Assembly: GCF_000505545.1 (NCBI RefSeq)
Contig: NZ_AYTB01000009.1
Coordinates: forward strand, 1-64,000
Direction of reading: 5' to 3'
Source of the DNA: Kurthia huakuii LAM0618
GTDB taxonomy: Bacteria > Bacillota > Bacilli > Bacillales_A > Planococcaceae
Length of the DNA: 64,000 bases
The translations under genes and the position numbers were made by a program. Below the pieces are notes generated by a model. That model saw only the letters and a program-made list of their open reading frames with translations, did no database searches and was not told where the DNA came from. This document shows, in pieces, positions 58,955-64,000 of this stretch. Position 1 is the first letter of the stretch; each line of letters opens with the position of its first letter.

Positions 58955-59311
58955 CTATTTAAACGCTTCTGTAAATTCTTGCTCTTTAAAGCCTAAAGTT
59001 ACTTTTTTACCGTCCGTTGTGAGAGGACGTTTAATTAACATACCATCTGACGCTAAAAGTGATAATTGTTCGTCTTCTGACATATGTGCAAGCTTATCTT
59101 TCAGCCCTAGTTCGCGATATTTCATGCCAGACGTGTTGAAAAATTTCTTTAGCGGCAGTCCACTTAACTCATAAAACTTGCGCAGCTCATCTTGTGATGG
59201 TGTATCGGTCGTAATGTCATGTGCCGTAAATTCAATGCCCTCATCTTTTAACCATTTTGATGCTTTTTTGCACGTTGTACATTTTGGATAATGATAAAAC
59301 TGAATCGTCAT
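58955..59311 (-). CDS. yusI: ArsC/Spx-family protein (YusI-like)
   Basis: 118 residues. N-terminal YHYPKCTTCKKASKWL with CxxC, then NTSGMKYRELGLKD and LIKRPLTTDGKKVTLGF. Length and the neighbours gcvH and fadE fit YusI, not Spx. Function unknown, probably thiol-redox. The ATG at 59311 follows AAGGAGG; the frame to 59398 is unsupported. Confidence 0.88.
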   Translation of the reverse strand: MTIQFYHYPKCTTCKKASKWLKDEGIEFTAHDITTDTPSQDELRKFYELSGLPLKKFFNTSGMKYRELGLKDKLAHMSEDEQLSLLASDGMLIKRPLTTDGKKVTLGFKEQEFTEAFK

Positions 59312-59375
59312 TTTGTATGCATGCCTCCTTCTCATTTCCTCTATTGTATAGACATTTGAAATCCTTTGCAAATCA

Positions 59376-59410
59376 GAAAAAAGGATAGACGCACCCACTG
59401 CATCTATCCC
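59376..59410 (-). terminator. Terminator of the fadNAE operon
   Basis: Minus strand: stem GGATAGA / TCTATCC with a 13-nt loop, followed by six Ts. About 85 nt after the fadE stop. Confidence 0.85.
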
Positions 59411-59492
59411 TTCTTATTTACATGGCCTACAGTAATATGGGAGTATTGGTGTAGTTGTCCTTCGGGCAAGGCCTCTTACTTCCGTACCCGAG
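59411..59492 (-). other. Structured 3' region between fadE stop and terminator
   Basis: The minus-strand RNA could form CTACA-AATA / TATT-TGTAG, closed by GGCC/GGCC; a second small stem joins CCTT and AAGG. On the plus strand the same place has a TTG-CC(TTCG)GG-CAA hairpin. It is unusually GC-rich and structured for a 3' untranslated stretch here. Function unknown. Confidence 0.45.
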
Positions 59493-61277
59493 TTAGACGA
59501 TGAACTTTTCAGCAGCGATTAACGCTTCTGCTGCTTGACGTTTCAATTTAATCGTTTTCTTCGGTGCATAGCGTCCAAATTTACGGAGCGCTGACAGCAT
59601 CATACGTTGGTTGTCACCTGATGATGAATTCACTAACGTATCACGCGCCTCTGCAAGAATCGTTTCAAAGGCATCTTGGCTAAAGATTTCCGTATACAAT
59701 AGCTTTTGCGCCGCTTTGTCTACGCCGTCGCGGTCAATCGCTTTTTGCGTACGTAATACCGCTGACTCCATCGCGAATAATTGGTTCGCGATGTTCGCAA
59801 TATTCACAAGAATTTCTTGCTCATCTTCAAGCTTATTGCCGTATTTTAATGCGGCAGTACCCGCTGTCAGTAACGCGATTTTCTTCGCCATTTTCACTAA
59901 ATATTTTTCTTGTGCTAATGGCTCATCAGCAATGTCCTCTGGTACCATCGTTAAAATTTCTTGCTGCAATGCTTGCGCCTGCTCAAGAAGTGGCAATTCA
60001 CCTTTCATCGCCTTTTTCATAAACGTCCCCGGTACGATTAAGCGATTAATTTCATTTGTACCTTCAAAAATACGGTTAATACGAGAGTCGCGGTAAATGC
60101 GCTCGACTTCGTATTCTGCCATGTAGCCATAGCCACCGTGCAATTGCACTGCTTCATCGGCTACGTAATCTAACACCTCTGACCCAAAGACTTTATTGAT
60201 TGAGCACTCAATCGCATATTCTGCAATCGCTTCTGCAATCTTTTTACCGTCTTTTTTCTGTTCATCACTCATCTGCCCCATATTGTCCTCGAAATAGCCT
60301 ACAGTACGGTAAATCAATGACTCAGAAGCATAAATTTGTGCCGCCATATTCGCAAGCTTTTCCTTCGTTAAATTGAATGACGAAATCGGCGTATTAAATT
60401 GTTTCCGTTCATTCGTATATTGAATCGTAATATCGAGTGCACGTTTTGACGAGCCAATCGTCCCAACGCCTAGTTTGTAGCGCCCAATATTTAAAATATT
60501 GAAGGCGATCACATGGCCGCGTCCTACTTCACCAAGTAAGTTTTCAACCGGCACTGCGACGTCATCTAAAATAAGCGTTCGTGTCGATGATGATTTAATG
60601 CCCATCTTCTTCTCTTCTGCGCCTGTTGACACGCCGCCAAAGTCGCGTTCGACGATAAATGCTGTGAATTTTTCACCATCAATTTTCGCATAGACAATAA
60701 AGATATCAGCAAATCCTGAGTTTGTAATCCATTGCTTTTCACCATTTAAAATATAATGTGTGCCCGCTTCATTTAAACGTGCGACCGTTTTTGCACCGAG
60801 CGCATCACTACCTGACCCCGGCTCCGTTAACGCATACGCCGCGATTAACGCCCCTGTTGATAGCTTTGGTAAATAACGCGATTTTTGCTCGTCATTGCCG
60901 AACAATACGATTGGTAACGAACCAATCCCTACGTGCGCACCGTGTGTAATCGAGAAGCCGCCTACAACCGCCATCTTCTCTGTCACAAGTGCCGATGTAA
61001 TTTTATCAAGCCCTAAACCATCATATTCTTCTGGTACGTCAATCGCTAACAGACCTAACTCTCCTGCTTTTTTCAACAGCTTTACTGAATGCTCAAACTC
61101 ATGATTTTCTAAGTTTGGAACTACCGGAAAGACGTCATTTTTCACGTAATCCTCGGTCGTTTTCGCAATCATTTTATGCTCTTCTGTGAAATCTTCCGGC
61201 GTAAATACGCGGTTAATGTCCACATCTTCTGTTAAAAAGCTACCACCTTTAATGATGTTTGCTGTGTTTTCTGTCAT
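59493..61277 (-). CDS. fadE: Acyl-CoA dehydrogenase FadE
   Basis: 594 residues, the length of B. subtilis FadE. First step of beta-oxidation, FAD-dependent. Motifs: AYALTEPGSGSD, WITNSGFADIFIV, the QLHGGYGYMAEYEVERIYRD region, and catalytic-type Glu in FEGTNEINR. An extra C-terminal ~170-residue domain marks the long FadE class. Start at ATG 61277, after GGAGG; the frame to 61364 overlaps fadA and is unsupported. Last gene of fadN-fadA-fadE. Confidence 0.95.
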   Translation of the reverse strand: MTENTANIIKGGSFLTEDVDINRVFTPEDFTEEHKMIAKTTEDYVKNDVFPVVPNLENHEFEHSVKLLKKAGELGLLAIDVPEEYDGLGLDKITSALVTEKMAVVGGFSITHGAHVGIGSLPIVLFGNDEQKSRYLPKLSTGALIAAYALTEPGSGSDALGAKTVARLNEAGTHYILNGEKQWITNSGFADIFIVYAKIDGEKFTAFIVERDFGGVSTGAEEKKMGIKSSSTRTLILDDVAVPVENLLGEVGRGHVIAFNILNIGRYKLGVGTIGSSKRALDITIQYTNERKQFNTPISSFNLTKEKLANMAAQIYASESLIYRTVGYFEDNMGQMSDEQKKDGKKIAEAIAEYAIECSINKVFGSEVLDYVADEAVQLHGGYGYMAEYEVERIYRDSRINRIFEGTNEINRLIVPGTFMKKAMKGELPLLEQAQALQQEILTMVPEDIADEPLAQEKYLVKMAKKIALLTAGTAALKYGNKLEDEQEILVNIANIANQLFAMESAVLRTQKAIDRDGVDKAAQKLLYTEIFSQDAFETILAEARDTLVNSSSGDNQRMMLSALRKFGRYAPKKTIKLKRQAAEALIAAEKFIV

Positions 61278-61335
61278 CGTAAATTCCTCCCGAACTGAAT
61301 AGTTTCCCTTGTGAAAATAAGTGACGACTACAAAA

Positions 61336-62508
61336 TTACAGAACTTCGAACACGCCCGCAGCACCCATACCGCCGCCGATACACATCGTTACGACACCGT
61401 ATTTTTTGCGTTGGCGTTTTAATTCATGAATCAGTTTTAATGACAAAATCGTTCCTGTAGCACCGAGCGGATGACCGAGCGCAATCGCGCCGCCATTCAC
61501 GTTGACTTTATCGAGATCAATACCTAGCTCTTTGACAACTTGGATTGATTGCGATGCAAACGCCTCGTTAATTTCCCAAAGGTCGATATCGTCGATTTTT
61601 AAACCGGCAATCTCAAGCGCTTTTGGTACTGCTACAACCGGGCCAATTCCCATGACTTCCGGTGGCACCCCTCCAACGGCAAATCCTAAAAACTTCGCTA
61701 ACGGCTCGATGCCTTGTTGCTGTGCATATTCACTGTCCATAACAAGCACTGCTGCCGCACCATCAGATGTTTGTGACGCATTGCCCGCTGTGACGCTCCC
61801 CTTTACATTAAAGGCTGGGCGTAACTTCGCTAATGACTCAACCGTCGTTCCCGGGCGAATTCCTTCATCCATTTTAAATTCAAAGCGTTTTTCTTGCGGC
61901 TTATTGTTGTTATCAACATAGCGCTCGACAACATCAACCGGCACGATTTGCTCATCGAAGCGACCTTCTTGAATCGCACGAAGCGCATTGGCATGAGAGC
62001 GTACTGCAAACGCATCTTGCTCATCGCGTGACACGCTATATTTCACTGCCACATTTTCTGCTGTATGTCCCATACTTGTATAATATTCCGGTGCTTCCTC
62101 TGCAAGCGTCACATTTGGACGGACGACATGGCCCATCATCGGTACCATCGTCATCGATTCCGTACCACCAGCGAGTATCGCTTTAGAATGCCCAAGCATA
62201 ATACGCTCTGCCGCATTAGCAATCGTTTGTAAGCCCGATGAGCAGAAACGATTGACCGTTTGCGCTGGCGTCGTATCCGGAAGTCCTGCTAACGCGCCGA
62301 TATTACGCGCCACATTCATGCCTTGCTCCGCTTCTGGCATCGCACAACCGATAATTAAATCATCAATATCTCCTGTATAATTAGCACGCTTTAACGTTTC
62401 TTTGACTACTAATGCTGCTAAATCATCTGGACGAACGGTTTTTAATGAACCTTTTCCTGCTTTCCCGACAGGTGTTCTGGCACCTGCAACAATTACTGCT
62501 TCACGCAT
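61336..62508 (-). CDS. fadA: Acetyl-CoA C-acyltransferase (3-ketoacyl-CoA thiolase)
   Basis: 390 residues; last step of beta-oxidation. Nucleophile cysteine in VNRFCSSGLQT, catalytic His in GGAIALGHPLGATG, second Cys in VTMCIGGGMGAAG. It lies between fadN (27 bp) and fadE (58 bp), the order of B. subtilis yusLKJ. Confidence 0.96.
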   Translation of the reverse strand: MREAVIVAGARTPVGKAGKGSLKTVRPDDLAALVVKETLKRANYTGDIDDLIIGCAMPEAEQGMNVARNIGALAGLPDTTPAQTVNRFCSSGLQTIANAAERIMLGHSKAILAGGTESMTMVPMMGHVVRPNVTLAEEAPEYYTSMGHTAENVAVKYSVSRDEQDAFAVRSHANALRAIQEGRFDEQIVPVDVVERYVDNNNKPQEKRFEFKMDEGIRPGTTVESLAKLRPAFNVKGSVTAGNASQTSDGAAAVLVMDSEYAQQQGIEPLAKFLGFAVGGVPPEVMGIGPVVAVPKALEIAGLKIDDIDLWEINEAFASQSIQVVKELGIDLDKVNVNGGAIALGHPLGATGTILSLKLIHELKRQRKKYGVVTMCIGGGMGAAGVFEVL

Positions 62509-62535
62509 AAGCGAATCCCCCTTATTATATGAAAA

Positions 62536-64000
62536 CTAATTACGTAACGGTTTGCCTTTTAATAACATATGTTGCATACGTTGCTGTGTCGCCGCATTTT
62601 GTAACAAGCTAATAAATGCTTCACGCTCTAAATCTAATAAATATTGCTCATCAACAAGCGTGCCGTATGGAACGAGGCCACCTGCTAACACATAAGCGAG
62701 TTTTTTCGCGATTTCGATATCGTAAGCCGATGCAAAACCTGAGTTTTTCAAGCCTTCTGCACCGAGTAATAACGCCGCATAGCCCGGCTCACCAACAACC
62801 GGTACTTTTTCGCGTGTCGGCGCTTTATAGCCTTTTGCGACAAAGCCGATAACCGCTTGTTTAGCATCATATAATAGATGATCTGGATTGACGCTAATGC
62901 TATCTGCAACGTTTAAGAAGTTATTGTCGCGTGCTTCTTCCGCTGATGTCGATGTTTTCGCTGTCGCAATCGTTTCAAACGTCTTGCTAGCAATGTTTAA
63001 TAAATCGACCGTCACGCCTTTTGGCAAGCCTTTTAATTGCTTCATATAAAGCTCTTTGTTTCCGCCGCCGCCAGGAATGACGCCAACACCAACTTCTACA
63101 AGCCCCATAAACGTTTCAGATGATGCTTGAATATGCGCTGCTGCTAAACAAACTTCTGCACCGCCGCCAAGCGTCATATTGTACGGTGCTGCAACGACCG
63201 GTTTATTGCTATATTTCATGCGCAATGTCCCTTGTTGGAATGCATTCACAACCGCATCTAATTCAAATGTATTATCTTCTTCCGCTTCCATTAAAATCAT
63301 CGCCAAGTTCGCGCCAACCGAGAAGTTTTTGCTTTGATTGCCGATTACTAACCCGATAAAGTCATCGGATTGATCTAATAAATCAAGCGCGTAGTTGAGC
63401 ATTTGCATCGTATCTAAACCAAGTGCATTTGATTTTGACGTGAATTCTAATAGCAATACACCGTCACCAAAGTCGATGACACTCGCACCTGCATTTTGCT
63501 TTAACACGCCGTTTTGCTTTTTATAGAGCGCTAAATCGATAGCTTTTTCATTGCGTGGTACTTTGACGTAGTCCGTACCATCGAAGTAATGTAATTCATC
63601 GTCGATTGTCGCGTAGAATGAATCATAGCCCTTATCTAATAACGCATTAACGAACGCCGGAATCGTATACCCTTCCTTTGTCATACGCGCTACCGATTGT
63701 GTTACACCAATCGCATCCCACACTTCAAATGGTCCTTGTGTCCAACCAAAACCCCATTTCATTGCTTGGTCGATACCAAGAATCGAATCTGAAATTTCGC
63801 CGTTTAACTCTGCTGAGTAAATAAGCGTTGGTGCGATAATATTCCATAATAATTCACCTGTGCGGTCCTCCGCATAAACGAGTGATTTCACACGATTTGC
63901 TAGGCCACGCTGCTGCTTTGCTACAGCAATTGACGGCGTATCAAGCGCCTTACGCGACACATATTCAAACGTATCGATATCTAACTCTAAAATTTCTTTA
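62536..64000 (-). CDS. fadN: 3-hydroxyacyl-CoA dehydrogenase/enoyl-CoA hydratase FadN (5' part outside window)
   Basis: The frame is open to the right edge, giving 488 C-terminal residues of a protein normally near 790. The GTG near 63960 is internal and not the start. Visible are the end of the 3HCDH helical domain (WGFGWTQGPFEVWDAIG) and the crotonase domain (GLVIGNQSKNFSVGANLAM, NKPVVAAPYNMTLGGGAEVCLA, GLVEVGVGVIPGGGG with oxyanion-hole glycines and catalytic Glu). The NAD-binding domain is outside. First gene seen of the fadNAE operon; the promoter and any FadR site are outside. Confidence 0.94.
   Translation of the reverse strand, partial: KEILELDIDTFEYVSRKALDTPSIAVAKQQRGLANRVKSLVYAEDRTGELLWNIIAPTLIYSAELNGEISDSILGIDQAMKWGFGWTQGPFEVWDAIGVTQSVARMTKEGYTIPAFVNALLDKGYDSFYATIDDELHYFDGTDYVKVPRNEKAIDLALYKKQNGVLKQNAGASVIDFGDGVLLLEFTSKSNALGLDTMQMLNYALDLLDQSDDFIGLVIGNQSKNFSVGANLAMILMEAEEDNTFELDAVVNAFQQGTLRMKYSNKPVVAAPYNMTLGGGAEVCLAAAHIQASSETFMGLVEVGVGVIPGGGGNKELYMKQLKGLPKGVTVDLLNIASKTFETIATAKTSTSAEEARDNNFLNVADSISVNPDHLLYDAKQAVIGFVAKGYKAPTREKVPVVGEPGYAALLLGAEGLKNSGFASAYDIEIAKKLAYVLAGGLVPYGTLVDEQYLLDLEREAFISLLQNAATQQRMQHMLLKGKPLRN

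Noticed and set aside
62536..63960. A complete 474-residue enoyl-CoA hydratase gene starting at 63960
   Set aside because: The frame stays open past that GTG to the window edge and begins in the middle of the 3HCDH domain; it is the 3' part of fadN.

Overview
The window is a chromosomal segment of a low-to-moderate GC Gram-positive bacterium of the Bacillales. The 16S sequence type, the B. subtilis-like gene neighbourhoods (menF-menD, yut, yun, sufCDSUB, gltC/gltAB, yus, fadNAE) and the trnB-like tRNA order point to the Caryophanaceae/Planococcaceae (Kurthia, Caryophanon, Solibacillus and relatives). The genus is an inference. No prophage, insertion sequence, CRISPR array or defence island is visible; almost everything is core metabolism.

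Layout. 1-5.0 kb (minus): menaquinone genes menD (cut by the window edge) and menF, a membrane-dipeptidase-family protein, and a MerR/TipAS regulator with a perfect palindrome upstream. 5.0-12.05 kb (minus): one complete rRNA operon, 16S-23S-5S followed by 20 tRNA genes, with its promoter at the right end and a strong terminator at the left. 12.1-24 kb: EamA transporter, MgtC plus CDF transporter pair, PPP-type phosphatase, glutamate dehydrogenase, YugI, Na+ symporter, YugE, PatB, PpiB, a class A penicillin-binding protein and a small membrane protein. 24-36.7 kb: a leucyl-aminopeptidase-like protein without the catalytic motifs, Nudix hydrolase, two NDH-2-like flavoproteins, small Fe-S/thiol proteins (SufA/ErpA-type, NifU-type, YuzD, YuzB), an MFS transporter, the yutF/E/C/D set with lipA, and an HD-GYP protein. 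36.7-39.8 kb: yunFED. 39.8-41.0 kb: a gene-less, repeat-rich gap. 41.0-46.2 kb: sufCDSUB. 46.5-53.6 kb: gltBD with divergent gltC. 53.7-54.5 kb: an SDR oxidoreductase. 54.6-57.5 kb: metNIQ under a SAM-I riboswitch. 57.5-64 kb: yusE, yusF, gcvH, yusI, fadE, fadA and fadN (cut by the edge).

How the genes work together. The Suf system, the A-type carrier, the NifU-type scaffold and LipA form an Fe-S/lipoate set that serves Fe-S enzymes such as GltB/GltD; GcvH is a lipoyl protein. Two NDH-2-like enzymes feed the menaquinone made by the men genes. The fad genes are the beta-oxidation module.

Most interesting observations: (1) a dispersed, oriented element of about 120-143 bp, present four times, each copy directly after a stop codon, with a central terminator-like hairpin nested in a closing stem; (2) two tandem perfect Rex/FNR-type operators overlapping a good promoter for the YutJ-like flavoprotein; (3) a probable M17 pseudo-enzyme; (4) a trnB-type tRNA cluster from which tRNA-His is missing; (5) the repeat-rich gap beside the suf operon.
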